Origin: Aliidiomarina sp. B3213
GTDB taxonomy: Bacteria > Pseudomonadota > Gammaproteobacteria > Enterobacterales > Alteromonadaceae
Assembly (NCBI RefSeq): GCF_003290085.1
Contig: NZ_QMKJ01000002.1
Location: forward strand, 62,001-126,000
Length of the DNA: 64,000 bases
Direction: 5' to 3'
Part shown: in pieces, positions 27,260-37,792 of the stretch
Layout: the number at the start of each line of letters is the position of its first letter
Numbering within the stretch: the stretch's first letter is position 1
Notes under the pieces: generated by a model
What the model was told of the DNA's origin: nothing
The model's input: only the letters and a program-made list of their open reading frames with translations
The model's database searches: none
Position numbers and translations under genes: made by a program

Positions 27260-29228
27260 CTACTCCCTTTTTCTTTATGTTCTCGACAATGCTTGTGTTG
27301 TCATTGCCGTTTACGTTCCAAAGCAAATCACTAACCCCTGTAACCGGCTCAAATGCTAGGGGGGCCCTAACTAATAGTTCGTGAATTCCTTGAGTGTCTT
27401 GTTCTACGAGTTTTCTTTGTAATTCTTCTATAAAGTTGGAAACTTCGAGCCAACTTAAAGCTAACTCTTTGGCGCCCATAATTCTCTCATGATCTGTCGG
27501 CACTACTTCATCTCCAATAAGTAGTTCTTCATAAAGCTTCTCGCCAGGCCTTAAACCACTGTAATGAATCTCGATATCTCCATGGGGGTTTTCCAGATTC
27601 TTCACTTCTAGTCCCATGAGTCTTATTAACTTCCGAGCTAAATGATCTATTTTAACCGGCTCGCCCATATCGAGCACGTACACATTTCCACCCGCATCAT
27701 TTGTCTTTTTAGCATGAAGGCTTCCCATAGCACCCGCTTGGATCACAAGCTGAGCAGCTTCAGGAATAGTCATAAAATATCGTGTAATCTCAGGATCTGT
27801 AACGGTAACAGGCCCACCCGCTTCTATTTGTTTACGGAACAGCGGAACAACCGATCCTGAAGAACCGAGCACATTCCCGAAGCGAACCATAGAAATACGC
27901 ATACGCGGAGTACCTTCCGCTTCTTGTCGTTTAGCAAGCCCTTGCAATACTAGTTCAGCAAAACGTTTTGTTGCGCCCATAACGTTTGTAGGGCGTACGG
28001 CTTTGTCCGTAGAAATCAACACAAAGTTACTGACTCCAGACTTTAACGCTGCTTCAGCGGTACATAGAGTACCTAAAATATTATTACGAACCCCTTCTTC
28101 TACATTAAACTCAACCAGAGGAACGTGCTTGTATGCGGCAGCATGATAAACCGTGTCGACCTGATAATTGGTCATAAGGCTAGTTAACCGCTCTCGGTTA
28201 CAAACTGAGCCCAACATGGGTACAATTTTAACACCCAGCTCTTCACAAGAGTTAATACTTACTAACTCACGCTCAATGGCATAAAGATTAAATTCTGCCA
28301 TTTCAAACAAAATAAGAACCTTAGGCTGTGTTTGCAGAATTTGCCGGGATAGTTCGGAGCCGATAGAACCTCCGGCTCCTGTTACCATGACTACTTTGTC
28401 TCTTATGTCTAAGTCTAATAACTTTCTGTTCGGTGGAACAGGGTCTCTACCTAGCAAGTCTTCAATACGAACGTCTTGAAGTTCGTCAATTTTCATTTGC
28501 CCGTTAACCATTTCAGACATGCCAGGAATGGACTGAACAGTGATACGGTATGATTCAAGTTGCTCCAAAATTTCTTTTCTGCGTGAACGTGTGGCACTTG
28601 GACAAGCTAAAAGTACATGTTTGGCTTTGTACCTGTTTATCCAATGCTGCATTTTATCTGGATTACGAACTCTAAGGCCCATCATGCTAGAGCCATGGAG
28701 CGTTGAGTCGTCGTCGACAAAACATGTGGGATGAAATTCAGAACCGTTAGTCAATGCTTGAGCAAGCTGCCTGCCAGCAGAGCCCGCGCCATAGATAATG
28801 ACAGGCTCTTTTTCTCGGCTCACTCGCTGTTCATACATCGCACGCATCAATAAACGCAATCCACCGACTAAAACCAGCGACATTAGCCCGTAATTAATTA
28901 CAACGCTAAATGGTATGTTTGTGCCTAATACCCAAATAGCAGCTTCCAATACCAACGCTGAAGTAAGCACTCCTAATGTTATGACTAGCAAGGCAGATAG
29001 TGCCAAATACCGAACAATAGCTCTGTATAATCCAAACTTAACAAACAACAAAAGCGAAACCGGAATTGCTAACCCCAGAGCATAAAGTTCGTTACCCGAG
29101 GGGATATAGAAAGTTTCATACCTTACACTCAAAGCGAACACATAAGAGAACGTAAGTGCCCAAATATCAATGGACACAGCAACGATCCTTTTCAGTTCTC
29201 GAGGTAATGTAGTTAAAGCTTTAATCAT
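27240..29228 (-). CDS. pglF: Membrane-bound UDP-GlcNAc 4,6-dehydratase (WbpM/PglF type)
   Basis: 662 residues. About four N-terminal membrane helices, a CoA-binding-like Rossmann region with YGAGSAGRQLAQAL, then the dehydratase domain with VMVTGAGGSIGSELSRQ, YKHVPLVE and STDKAVRPTNVMGATKR. In the long dehydratases the usual YxxxK tyrosine is replaced, and the Met of MGATK sits there, as seen here. It starts the pathway to 4-amino-trideoxy sugars such as bacillosamine. The operon neighbours (aminotransferase, acetyltransferase, phosphoglycosyl transferase) complete the UDP-diacetylbacillosamine route. The gene could equally be called wbpM. Confidence 0.88.
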   Translation of the reverse strand: MIKALTTLPRELKRIVAVSIDIWALTFSYVFALSVRYETFYIPSGNELYALGLAIPVSLLLFVKFGLYRAIVRYLALSALLVITLGVLTSALVLEAAIWVLGTNIPFSVVINYGLMSLVLVGGLRLLMRAMYEQRVSREKEPVIIYGAGSAGRQLAQALTNGSEFHPTCFVDDDSTLHGSSMMGLRVRNPDKMQHWINRYKAKHVLLACPSATRSRRKEILEQLESYRITVQSIPGMSEMVNGQMKIDELQDVRIEDLLGRDPVPPNRKLLDLDIRDKVVMVTGAGGSIGSELSRQILQTQPKVLILFEMAEFNLYAIERELVSINSCEELGVKIVPMLGSVCNRERLTSLMTNYQVDTVYHAAAYKHVPLVEFNVEEGVRNNILGTLCTAEAALKSGVSNFVLISTDKAVRPTNVMGATKRFAELVLQGLAKRQEAEGTPRMRISMVRFGNVLGSSGSVVPLFRKQIEAGGPVTVTDPEITRYFMTIPEAAQLVIQAGAMGSLHAKKTNDAGGNVYVLDMGEPVKIDHLARKLIRLMGLEVKNLENPHGDIEIHYSGLRPGEKLYEELLIGDEVVPTDHERIMGAKELALSWLEVSNFIEELQRKLVEQDTQGIHELLVRAPLAFEPVTGVSDLLWNVNGNDNTSIVENIKKKGVDARGIA

Positions 29229-29264
29229 CTATTTCATTCTGATTTGGCAGTTGTGTTAAACAAT

Positions 29265-30440
29265 TTAACGTTGAGCTAATGACAGAACTTCTGCCAAAGT
29301 ATTACAAGCTTTTTTCATTTCACTTTGCGTTAAAGTTGGGTGAACTAACATCATAACACTTGTTTCTCCCAGCTCCCGAGCATTCTTTAATCTTTCAGCG
29401 GGCCGATAGCCTGTATCGTCGAACGCCTTTTCTAAATACACTTCAGAACAGCTTCCTTGGAAACATGGCACGCCACGCTGAACTATTTCTTCAACAATTC
29501 GATCTCTGAACCATCCGTCAGCTAGCATCTCAGGTTTAATAAAAAAGTAATGTTTGTACTCCGCATGTTCAATAAAGTCCTGAACTTTTACTCGTCTTAC
29601 CAAATCAAATTCGGCTAACTTGCTTTCTAGTTGCTTGGCGTTCGCTTGTCTTTGCTGCGTCCACTCGGCCATTCGTCTCAATTGAATACGGCCGATAGCA
29701 GCTTGCATTTCTGTCATGCGCCAATTAGTTCCGAAGCTCTCATGCAACCAACGAAATCCCGGGGGGTGCTCTTTTTCGTACACAGCTGAGTAACTTTTGC
29801 CATGATCTTTGTACGACCACATTTTTCGCCAAAGCTCTTCGTCGTTAGTTGTTACCATGCCACCTTCACCACCGGTGGTCATAATTTTATCTTGGCAGAA
29901 ACTCCAGGCGCCCACATGTCCAATAGAGCCGACCGAGCGACCTTTATACTTTGCACCATGAGCTTGGGCACAATCCTCTATCACATAAAAACCGTGTTTT
30001 TCCGATAACTCCATGATCGGATCCATATCCGCAGGCATCCCTGCGAGGTGGACGACAATGACAGCTTTGGTTTTTTTTGTAATACATTTTTCGATAGTAT
30101 GCGCTTCAATATTCTGTGAATTTAAGTCAACGTCTGCAAATACTGGTGTAGCGCCTGCTGTGACTACTGAAGAGACAGAAGCCAAAAACGTGCGTGGGGT
30201 AACAATCACTTCATCACCCTCAGAAACTTGAAGAGCCCTCAGCGCAAGATCTAAAGCAAGTGTCCCGTTGCCCAGAGCAACAGCATGCTTAGCGCCCGAC
30301 CAAAGAGCAAACTCTTTCTCAAATTCTCTACATTCCTGTCCCGTCCAGTAATTGACTCTGTTAGACAAAAGTACACGCTTTACAGCATCCCCTTCTTCTT
30401 CGGAAAAACTTGGCCACGGTGAAAATGAAGTATTTAACAT
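29265..30440 (-). CDS. pglE: DegT/DnrJ/EryC1 aminotransferase (PglE type)
   Basis: 391 residues. PLP-dependent fold-type I enzyme with the catalytic Lys185 in SFCQDKIMTTGGEGG, HLAGMPADMDPIMEL and EDCAQAHGAKYKGR. It would transaminate the 4-keto sugar made by the upstream dehydratase. It is the neighbour of the acetyltransferase (24 bp) and dehydratase (36 bp), which together match the bacillosamine module PglF-E-D. The exact sugar is not proven, since close relatives make other 4-amino sugars. Confidence 0.85.
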   Translation of the reverse strand: MLNTSFSPWPSFSEEEGDAVKRVLLSNRVNYWTGQECREFEKEFALWSGAKHAVALGNGTLALDLALRALQVSEGDEVIVTPRTFLASVSSVVTAGATPVFADVDLNSQNIEAHTIEKCITKKTKAVIVVHLAGMPADMDPIMELSEKHGFYVIEDCAQAHGAKYKGRSVGSIGHVGAWSFCQDKIMTTGGEGGMVTTNDEELWRKMWSYKDHGKSYSAVYEKEHPPGFRWLHESFGTNWRMTEMQAAIGRIQLRRMAEWTQQRQANAKQLESKLAEFDLVRRVKVQDFIEHAEYKHYFFIKPEMLADGWFRDRIVEEIVQRGVPCFQGSCSEVYLEKAFDDTGYRPAERLKNARELGETSVMMLVHPTLTQSEMKKACNTLAEVLSLAQR

Positions 30441-30464
30441 TGCTTCCTACTATAAAGATTAAAT

Positions 30465-31106
30465 CTATCGAGCTTTGACCATACGAGCAGGAGAACCCAC
30501 TAAAGTGGTATTCTCTTCTACACATTTGATAGCAGTTGAGCCTGCGCCTATTACTGCGTTTCTTCCTACACTTGTACATTGTATAACGACAGAACTAGCA
30601 CCAATCCATGCGCCCTCGCCAATTGCCACACCGCCACATAAAGTCGCGTTAGGGCTTAGGTGCGCGCCAGTACCGATTTGGCAATCATGCTCTACAACAG
30701 CACAAGAGTTCACAATGCATGCGTCGCCCACTGTTGTTCCGGGGTTTATGATAGCCCCTGCCATCACCACTGTACCCTGTCCCAGCACAACTTTTTTAGA
30801 TACAACGGCGCGAGGATGCATAAGAACCGGCATAGACACATCGTGGTTTTTAAAAGTTCTATAGAACTTAATTCTGGTAGAGTTATCACCAATCCCTAAC
30901 GCGACCTCCATACTTGAGGGGTCTTCCTTAAGTAAGTCAATTAAATTTGCGGATGTACCTGAAACTTTGTATTCGAAATTAAAATCTGGACTTCCAAATT
31001 TATCGTCGTAAAAGAGGATGTCACTCCAATTACCAAGAATTTCTGCAATATCCGCTATAACTCTGCCATGACCACTTGCTCCAACGATTGCCAATTTTTT
31101 AGTCAC
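30465..31106 (-). CDS. pglD: PglD/NeuD-type sugar acetyltransferase
   Basis: 213 residues. N-terminal Rossmann-like part ([22 protein letters not shown]) and a C-terminal left-handed beta helix of hexapeptide repeats ([22 protein letters not shown]). The family uses acetyl-CoA to acetylate the 4-amino group of UDP-4-amino sugars. It overlaps the phosphoglycosyl transferase gene by 4 bp (translational coupling), as in the pgl order PglC-PglD. Confidence 0.88.
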   Translation of the reverse strand: MTKKLAIVGASGHGRVIADIAEILGNWSDILFYDDKFGSPDFNFEYKVSGTSANLIDLLKEDPSSMEVALGIGDNSTRIKFYRTFKNHDVSMPVLMHPRAVVSKKVVLGQGTVVMAGAIINPGTTVGDACIVNSCAVVEHDCQIGTGAHLSPNATLCGGVAIGEGAWIGASSVVIQCTSVGRNAVIGAGSTAIKCVEENTTLVGSPARMVKAR

Positions 31107-31726
31107 TTTTTAGACCCTTTAAACTTGGGCATAGTCGCCTCACCTTCGGCGGAAACCCCCTCTCTCAAAAAGACCTTTTTTAAAGTTAGAAACAAAATTT
31201 TGATATCAAGCCAAAAACTTTGGTTTTCTACGTACCAAATATCCAACTCGAATTTTTCTTCCCAACTTAAGGTGTTTCTACCGTTGACTTGCGCCCAGCC
31301 TGTTATACCCGGTCTAACCTCATGACGACTATATTGCTCCGGCGTATATAAAGGCAAATATTCAACTAATAAAGGCCTTGGTCCCACTAAACTCATGTCT
31401 CCCTTGAGAACATTTATAAGCCCCGGAAGTTCATCTAAGCTCGTCGACCTTAGTAAGTTACCAAAACCGGTCAGTCGTTGCTTATCTGGTAAAGGAACAC
31501 CCGCTTTATCATTGGCATCAAGCATAGAACGGAACTTCAGCATTCTGAAGAGCTCACCATTCAAACCTGGGCGGGTTTGTTTGAAAAGTACTGGTGAACC
31601 CAATTTTAACCGAATAAGTAACGCGACTAATAGTATGACCGGTGCTAGAAGTATCAGAGCTATGACCGCGATGATTATATCGAAAGCTCTTTTCACTTTT
31701 TTACTCCTAATACCCAGCTCACCCAC
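31103..31726 (-). CDS. pglC: Initiating phosphoglycosyl transferase, PglC-type (monotopic)
   Basis: 207 residues, the small monotopic family. Membrane hairpin [25 protein letters not shown], then [21 protein letters not shown], the catalytic Asp-Glu dyad in TSLDELPGL, and [12 protein letters not shown]. It would move a sugar-1-phosphate, probably diacetylbacillosamine, onto undecaprenyl phosphate at the cytoplasmic face and so start the repeat unit. Full length. It overlaps both neighbours (4 bp and 34 bp). Confidence 0.9.
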   Translation of the reverse strand: MGELGIRSKKVKRAFDIIIAVIALILLAPVILLVALLIRLKLGSPVLFKQTRPGLNGELFRMLKFRSMLDANDKAGVPLPDKQRLTGFGNLLRSTSLDELPGLINVLKGDMSLVGPRPLLVEYLPLYTPEQYSRHEVRPGITGWAQVNGRNTLSWEEKFELDIWYVENQSFWLDIKILFLTLKKVFLREGVSAEGEATMPKFKGSKK

Positions 31727-32910
31727 TCATCTGCCAATATTTCACGATTAAACTGAGTTTTCGCGAGGTGCTTGGCGCGTCCTCCCATTTCCTTTAAAAG
31801 CAATCGGTCATTTGCTGCAACTTCCAGACTATCTGCAAAAGCTGACGGATTGCCCGGTTCAACAGTAAAACCGCATTGCTCATTTTTAATATATGCAGCC
31901 AACCAACCCGGATAGTTATTTAAAACCGGGACCCCGGACGCAATATAATCGAAGAATTTATTTGGTGAGGTTCCGTCATAAAATGCGGGCACATTAGCTA
32001 GTAGCTGCATTCCCAAGTCTGTACTTGCCATTAAACCTGCTAACTTTTTCTTGGGCACGGAGTTATGAAAGATCACATTATCAAGTTCCAGCCGCTTAGC
32101 CCTTTTCTGTAACGCAGACTTTAATTTTCCCTGACCTATTAAAACGAGCTTGATATCATTACGTTCGCGCTTTTTTAACTCAGCTGCTGCGTCTATTGCA
32201 GCATCTAGCCCATTGGCGATACCATGCGTTCCTGCAAATACCGCCATTAAATCGTCGCTTCGAACTCCCTTTGGTCTCCATGATTGCCCATAATCTTCAA
32301 AGATCGACAAATCGCAGCCATTTGGAATAGTACTAATTTTAATCTCGCTTACGCCACGCTTGGCGATACCATTGGCGATACCGGGAGCGAGGGCAATACA
32401 ACGATGCGCGGAGCGATAAGACAACCACTCTAAACACGACATCGCAAACAGCACCACTGGGTTTGTAATGACCCCCATGGCTTTCGGTAACTCAGGCCAC
32501 AAATCACGCACTTCAAACACAAATGGTTTACCGCGAAGCCAACGAGCAAAAACACCGGGTATACCAGCCGTTAAAGGTGTAGAAGTAGCGAATAACACGT
32601 CATAGTCGTGTCTTAATGCTATACCTATACTCTTCATAGCAAACTTAAAAAAAAGAGCCGCCCGCTTTACGAAACCATCACTATTTGCATATGCTAAGTC
32701 AAATTCTATAACGTCAATACCGTCAACTTTGCCCGAACGTTTGCCACCGACAAAGTCCGAACTCAGGCCTGTCTGACCTCCTGAGTAACTACCACAAACC
32801 ATAGTCACTTGATGGCCTCTATCAATTAACCGCCTTGCCATCTGGTAAGAGCGAATACCCGCAGCCCCCTTCGGGGTAGAAAAATGTTGGTGGAAATATA
32901 AAACTCTCAT
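31693..32910 (-). CDS. GT4 glycosyltransferase (WbuB-like)
   Basis: 405 residues, GT-B fold. N-terminal [46 protein letters not shown]-terminal donor site region with [16 protein letters not shown] replacing the classic EX7E spacing, then [16 protein letters not shown]. The group includes WbuB-type enzymes that add the second sugar of O-antigen units. It follows the initiating transferase in translation order upstream. The donor sugar is not known. Confidence 0.85.
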   Translation of the reverse strand: MRVLYFHQHFSTPKGAAGIRSYQMARRLIDRGHQVTMVCGSYSGGQTGLSSDFVGGKRSGKVDGIDVIEFDLAYANSDGFVKRAALFFKFAMKSIGIALRHDYDVLFATSTPLTAGIPGVFARWLRGKPFVFEVRDLWPELPKAMGVITNPVVLFAMSCLEWLSYRSAHRCIALAPGIANGIAKRGVSEIKISTIPNGCDLSIFEDYGQSWRPKGVRSDDLMAVFAGTHGIANGLDAAIDAAAELKKRERNDIKLVLIGQGKLKSALQKRAKRLELDNVIFHNSVPKKKLAGLMASTDLGMQLLANVPAFYDGTSPNKFFDYIASGVPVLNNYPGWLAAYIKNEQCGFTVEPGNPSAFADSLEVAANDRLLLKEMGGRAKHLAKTQFNREILADEWVSWVLGVKK

Positions 32911-34781
32911 AACTCAAACACTACCTTTGTCCGAACAAACCCTTGTTCTCTAATTTCCACTTCAATCACGATTATGTTGTCAATCTGGAAGTAATAACGA
33001 GATTCTAAATCTTCCAGAAGAGAAATTCTGGTTATTTCAACATTAGAGGTAAATATAAATTTGAATTTATCATTTTTAACAATATTTTCTCTTAAACTCC
33101 AATTACCCATAGGTAGTCTAAAGCGTAATACAGCTCTGGACGAGAAACCGCTTAGATGATCTGATATAACTAGGTGACTTTCATTAAATTCTACGCACCG
33201 ATGGTGCTTACAGCCGAACCTATCGAGGTAACTGACAGAAAATGTCTCAAATCCATTGCTAGTAGAAACTACCTTTTTCTCGCCACACCTTAGCCAGTTC
33301 CCTAATAAAAACTTGCTAATTCTGGGCATTTGATCATGATAATCGAACTGTGCAGTGTTGTGAGACTCAACGCTTCCAAGTTTTCGTCCTAAATCTCCTT
33401 TGGCATTATAACTAAAAGTCCCCCCGTCTCTCAGCAGATTCTCTCCATTAACCCAGAAGTCTAGGTGAAGCGCGTCACATTGGGCAGGTCTGTATTCATA
33501 AACAGGGTACTTCAAGAAACATGTAGCTATTTTTGAGTCTTTTAATTCCTTTCGAGCTACAAACAATCCGCTAGCAGGTAAATCTCCAGCATACTGTGAA
33601 AATCTGCATTCCGATGACAACCTATTTTTTATTTTGAATAGTTCGAGTAGAATTTCACCTTCAATAGCCGATGGAAAGAGATTCTCCTTAAGAAAAAGTA
33701 TTCCAGCCAATCGTATAGATGGCCTGAAGTCTCTATACTCTAACTGTTCAATAACAAAAGGGTTTGATCCATCATTTGCACCAAGATTAGGAGCATCCCC
33801 GCTTTCTTTGTCAACAACGCACGCTAACCATCTGGTTGCGACTTTACATTTTTCCTGATAACCGAGAGAAAAAGAATTTAAGCTAAAATGTTTCCTCCAT
33901 ATTTCAACCAGAGACAGTGTATTTAAAACAACTCGATGATAAGTAACAGAGTACATGGCAAAGCCACCGTCAGAAAGTACTAATCTGTTTATTCTTTCCT
34001 CAAGTATCTTTCTTCCTTTCTCTTGAAGTCTACAACCCTCAATTTTTACTTTGCGATTCTGCCCGAATTGCCTCAACCAAACTCCACCGATAAATAGAGC
34101 AGCAGCTTCGGTCACGGCATGATTATTGTCTTGGCTAATCGAATAGAGGATAGTAGGCCTTACTCTTCTGCAGTGGGTTAAGACGAACTCCTCTACTTCT
34201 TCTATATCGAAAAAAGAATGCGTTAACGCTGTAACCCCAGTTAAATAATTCAGGAGTCTTATGGAAACTTCTTGCCCACAAACCCAATTTAACCCAGCAT
34301 TTACCGGGTTGTTTTTTGTCCAATCGGATAACCAGTTTTGCATTGTCCGCAAATACTTCAAATCCCCTGTCATTAAGTAAGCAGAGGACAAGGTTGGCAC
34401 CCAAGAAAACCTAGAGATATCCCAGACTAGTTTAACATCTTCAAGCTCACTGAGATTAACGTCCGACCAATGTCTCTCATAGTTTTTTCCGTTTACAGCG
34501 AGCTCAACGGACTCCTTTTTTACTCTAATTTTTCTCCAGCCAAATTGTCTAAAAAAACCATTAGTCAGCTCTTCTGCGACTTCAATTACCTTAGAATTAC
34601 TTGGAATAGAGCGAGGGCAACCGGATATAGCTTCTATTTTTAAGCTTGTTCTTAAACTTGTTTCCCTCATTGGAGTGAGCAGCTTAAACACTCCTAATTT
34701 GAGTAAAGCTCTGTATAAAACAAAACGAACAACACTCACAACTCCGATTAGGCGAACAACCCTAAGCTTTTGCAAAAACAT
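32907..34781 (-). CDS. Heparinase II/III-family protein of a polysaccharide locus
   Basis: 624 residues. N-terminal alpha/alpha toroid (NPVNAGLNWVCGQEVSIRLLNYL; YSISQDNNHAVTEAAALF; YSVTYHRVVLNTLSLVEIW) and a C-terminal beta domain (HLDFWVNGENLLRDGGTFSYN; SHNTAQFDYHDQMPR). The family contains uronate-acting lyases, and similar genes are common next to AsnB and GT4 genes in surface polysaccharide loci, where their role is unclear (editing, length control or release). No standard signal peptide; a hydrophobic N-terminus (VRLIGVVSVVRFVLY) might peripherally anchor it. The start overlaps the GT4 gene by 4 bp. Confidence 0.82.
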   Translation of the reverse strand: MFLQKLRVVRLIGVVSVVRFVLYRALLKLGVFKLLTPMRETSLRTSLKIEAISGCPRSIPSNSKVIEVAEELTNGFFRQFGWRKIRVKKESVELAVNGKNYERHWSDVNLSELEDVKLVWDISRFSWVPTLSSAYLMTGDLKYLRTMQNWLSDWTKNNPVNAGLNWVCGQEVSIRLLNYLTGVTALTHSFFDIEEVEEFVLTHCRRVRPTILYSISQDNNHAVTEAAALFIGGVWLRQFGQNRKVKIEGCRLQEKGRKILEERINRLVLSDGGFAMYSVTYHRVVLNTLSLVEIWRKHFSLNSFSLGYQEKCKVATRWLACVVDKESGDAPNLGANDGSNPFVIEQLEYRDFRPSIRLAGILFLKENLFPSAIEGEILLELFKIKNRLSSECRFSQYAGDLPASGLFVARKELKDSKIATCFLKYPVYEYRPAQCDALHLDFWVNGENLLRDGGTFSYNAKGDLGRKLGSVESHNTAQFDYHDQMPRISKFLLGNWLRCGEKKVVSTSNGFETFSVSYLDRFGCKHHRCVEFNESHLVISDHLSGFSSRAVLRFRLPMGNWSLRENIVKNDKFKFIFTSNVEITRISLLEDLESRYYFQIDNIIVIEVEIREQGFVRTKVVFEL

Positions 34782-34784
34782 TAT

Positions 34785-36668
34785 CTAAACGACCTTTATA
34801 GATTCTTCATTCATTTGCAACCATAGCTCTAATGCAAAAGGAGCAAAGACATCCCTGTACCAAACAGTACCTTTCTCGGCCTTTTGACTACAAAAGGACT
34901 CATAGGCATTAAGTAATTCGTTCCTATTGACTAGTTTTAACTTAAATATAAGGGCGCTTTCAGAGAAAGTATCAAGAACAGTTGAGCGTAACTCTTCTTT
35001 TAGCCAACGCTCCTGTGGGCTAACAAACCCCTGTTTGTCTTTACGCCACGCGATTGCCGAAGGCAACATTGATTGAAAAGTGCGTCTCAGTATGTATTTT
35101 GTCCATCCATCCCGAATCTTCTTGGATATCTCCATGGAAACGAATACCTCAACGAGTCTATAGTCGAGAAAAGGCAAACGAATTTCTCTTGAAAATGCCA
35201 TCGACATTCGATCTTCATAATGAGTCAAAAAAGGCACTGAGAATTTCTTAATGTCTTCAACTTGCCTTTTATTCACACTTTGATCCGCCTTAAGGCTTAA
35301 ATCTACCGCTTTATAATTCTCTAATAGAGCTGTTCCTAGAAGACTACGCTCCTTCTTTCTAAAAAAGCTCGGAAGATAACGTTTACTCTCAAGGAAATTG
35401 AATTGATTTATAATACTTTTATTCCTCAAGAAAGATAAAAGTACACGGGCAGCTTTAATGTAGTGCCTTTCTCTAATCAAAAATTGAAAATAAAACGCTA
35501 AATACTTCTTGTATCCGCACAGGATTTCGTCCGCTCCTTGACCACTGAGGATTACTTTAATACCAAGTTCATTAGCCTTCTCCATCATTAGATAATGAGC
35601 GACGTTCGAAAATGAGCCAAGTGGCGAATCATTATGCCAGGTGACTTTTTTTATCAACTCTAGTTTGTCGTATTTTTCCCAGTCCAATTCTACTTTATGA
35701 ACATCGGTATTAAGATAGCTCGCCATTTTATCTATAAAATACGACTCATCTTGCAAACTACTAGGAGAAACCACTGACAGAATGTTAAGCTTTTGGCTAC
35801 TATCAGGCCCTAGTTCTTCTTTCATGGCAGATGCTATCAGTGATGAATCAATTCCTCCTGACAGTGTAACTCCCACGGGCACGTCACTTCTCATCCTCAG
35901 TCTTACTGAGTCCAGAAAGAGACTACGTATTTCTGACTCTGATATATTAGAGCCTCTTTCGCAGGCTTCATCCAATTCCCAATAGCTCTTTACATTTAAG
36001 TTAAATTTTCCATCGCTCAAGTCCACTTCAATGTAGCTTCCTGCGGGTACAGCTATAATTTCTTTGAAAAAACTATTATTGTTAGTATCTTGAAGAGATT
36101 GAGACAAATATTCACCGATTGCTTGGTAATTTAAAGTGAATTTTTTCTTAACAGAACTGGTGATGGCTTTCACCTCTGATGAGAAATATAAGTTGTTTGT
36201 ACTCTCATCATAGAAGTAATATAGAGGCTTTATTCCCATCCTATCTCTTGCAAGATATAGCTTCTTGTTTTCAAGATCATAATAAGCAAATGCCCACATA
36301 CCATTAAACATACTTAAGGCTGCGGTAATTCCCCACTTTCCTATAGCTTCTAAAATTATCTCTGTATCAGTTTGAGTTTTAGCTTTAAACGAATCCAGAC
36401 TTGACGCTATCTCTTTATAATTATAAACCTCACCATTGTATGCAATGCAACCATCCTTCTTGGCGTTGTACATTGGCTGATTTCCATCCTTAGATAGATC
36501 GAGAATTGACAGCCTCTGGTGATTTAATCCTAAAAAATTTGTGTTTGCTGAGAACACCACACTCCCTTGGCTATCCGGTCCTCTATGCAATTGAGCTCTC
36601 TCTGATGCTGAAAGAAACTCTCTAACTCGCTCTTCAGAATTAGCTATTACTCCCGCAATACCGCACAT
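34785..36668 (-). CDS. AsnB-type glutamine amidotransferase in the polysaccharide locus
   Basis: 627 residues. It keeps the N-terminal nucleophile Cys2 (MCGIAGV) and glutaminase motifs (LNHQRLSILDLSKDGNQPM, YNGEVYNYKEI), and the ATP pyrophosphatase loop LSGGIDSSLIASAM. So it can in principle make amides from glutamine. In polysaccharide loci such enzymes often amidate uronic acids (WbpS-like); a WecC product, ManNAcA, would be a candidate substrate. A housekeeping asparagine synthetase is the other option. It is 3 bp from the heparinase-like gene and overlaps the Wzy start by 1 bp. Confidence 0.88.
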   Translation of the reverse strand: MCGIAGVIANSEERVREFLSASERAQLHRGPDSQGSVVFSANTNFLGLNHQRLSILDLSKDGNQPMYNAKKDGCIAYNGEVYNYKEIASSLDSFKAKTQTDTEIILEAIGKWGITAALSMFNGMWAFAYYDLENKKLYLARDRMGIKPLYYFYDESTNNLYFSSEVKAITSSVKKKFTLNYQAIGEYLSQSLQDTNNNSFFKEIIAVPAGSYIEVDLSDGKFNLNVKSYWELDEACERGSNISESEIRSLFLDSVRLRMRSDVPVGVTLSGGIDSSLIASAMKEELGPDSSQKLNILSVVSPSSLQDESYFIDKMASYLNTDVHKVELDWEKYDKLELIKKVTWHNDSPLGSFSNVAHYLMMEKANELGIKVILSGQGADEILCGYKKYLAFYFQFLIRERHYIKAARVLLSFLRNKSIINQFNFLESKRYLPSFFRKKERSLLGTALLENYKAVDLSLKADQSVNKRQVEDIKKFSVPFLTHYEDRMSMAFSREIRLPFLDYRLVEVFVSMEISKKIRDGWTKYILRRTFQSMLPSAIAWRKDKQGFVSPQERWLKEELRSTVLDTFSESALIFKLKLVNRNELLNAYESFCSQKAEKGTVWYRDVFAPFALELWLQMNEESIKVV

Positions 36669-37792
36669 TAATAAACACCCCTATTAACTTTATATGAAAC
36701 TAAACCACCTATTAAAACTGGAATAATCGGTAGAACAAAAATTGCGTATGAAAAAAATGACTGAAAAATAAAAATGAGAGTAGAAACGTATAAAATTTTT
36801 CGATGTTTATTCGCTGCCTTTCTAACCCCTGTAATGGCTTTAAATATATAAAGATAGAAAAAGACCGTAAAAAACACACCATATTTCGACAACAAAGCTA
36901 AGGGTGTGAAGTGAGAGTTTGCTACTTTGAGAGTTTCTCCTTGAGGATCTCGCAGCTCATATACATAACCATTTCCCTTTCCGAAGATATAATCTAAAAA
37001 ACTCATTTCGCCCATGATTGCATTAATTTCATCGAACCTGCCTGAACTTAATCTCGAATAGTCGCCCTCAACAACTAAGTCGACTGAGTTAGTGATCCGT
37101 TTAACCGAGATGTTGTCTGGGTTAGTTAAAGCGAATGTCAAACCCAAGCTAAAAACGATTGGTAAGGAAAGAAATAAAAGTGCCCGCTGACGCCCTTTTA
37201 AGAGGTTCATCGATAATAGAACCGAAGTCAAAATAGCGACAAGCTGAGCACGCTTACCATAAAAAATTACCAACCCAAGTATTAAAATGAAAAGAGCTGG
37301 GTTTCGAAATAAGAAAAAAGCGGCACCAACCTCTAGAGGCGCTAAAATAGATATTCTAGTGCCTCCGAATAGATTAAATATGATATACACTAGCGGAGCT
37401 AAAAAAAGAGCGCCTATTACGGTAATTCTTGTATAATCTATTAAGAATTTGCTGATATTGTTTGTGTAGAAGTAGTGCCGAAATATTACAATTTTTAAAA
37501 AAAACAGCAAGGGTAATAAAAAGTCTGTTAATTGGCGTCGAGATATATCATTGAATAAAAGCCCTATGATCAGGGGGGGGATTAAGAGTAAAACCGCAAT
37601 GTATACAGTCTTTACCGAAACTCTTTTTAAATAAAGTAAAACTAGAACAATATCTAGCAACAAGCTAGCCATTAAAAAATATGAAAGAAAAGCCAGGCCA
37701 TCTACTATCCTAAAGGCTGAGAGTGGGATTCCAATTACGGAAAGGAAAGGAACTAACGCCAGATACAACCTGAAATATAGCCTCCTAACCAT
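36668..37792 (-). CDS. Wzy-like polysaccharide polymerase (polytopic membrane protein)
   Basis: 374 residues, about ten hydrophobic segments, a larger loop in the second half (residues about 230-290) with FLDYIFGKGNGYVYEL. O-antigen polymerases have little sequence conservation; size, helix pattern and the G-x-G loop, plus location between AsnB and Wzx genes, support the call. It would polymerise lipid-linked repeat units in the periplasm. AT-rich codon use is visibly different from the flanking genes. Confidence 0.72.
   Translation of the reverse strand: MVRRLYFRLYLALVPFLSVIGIPLSAFRIVDGLAFLSYFLMASLLLDIVLVLLYLKRVSVKTVYIAVLLLIPPLIIGLLFNDISRRQLTDFLLPLLFFLKIVIFRHYFYTNNISKFLIDYTRITVIGALFLAPLVYIIFNLFGGTRISILAPLEVGAAFFLFRNPALFILILGLVIFYGKRAQLVAILTSVLLSMNLLKGRQRALLFLSLPIVFSLGLTFALTNPDNISVKRITNSVDLVVEGDYSRLSSGRFDEINAIMGEMSFLDYIFGKGNGYVYELRDPQGETLKVANSHFTPLALLSKYGVFFTVFFYLYIFKAITGVRKAANKHRKILYVSTLIFIFQSFFSYAIFVLPIIPVLIGGLVSYKVNRGVY

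Noticed and set aside
34785-36668. AsnB-like gene as the missing lasso cyclase
   Set aside because: It keeps the glutaminase Cys2, is full length, lies 24 kb away and is embedded in the polysaccharide operon.
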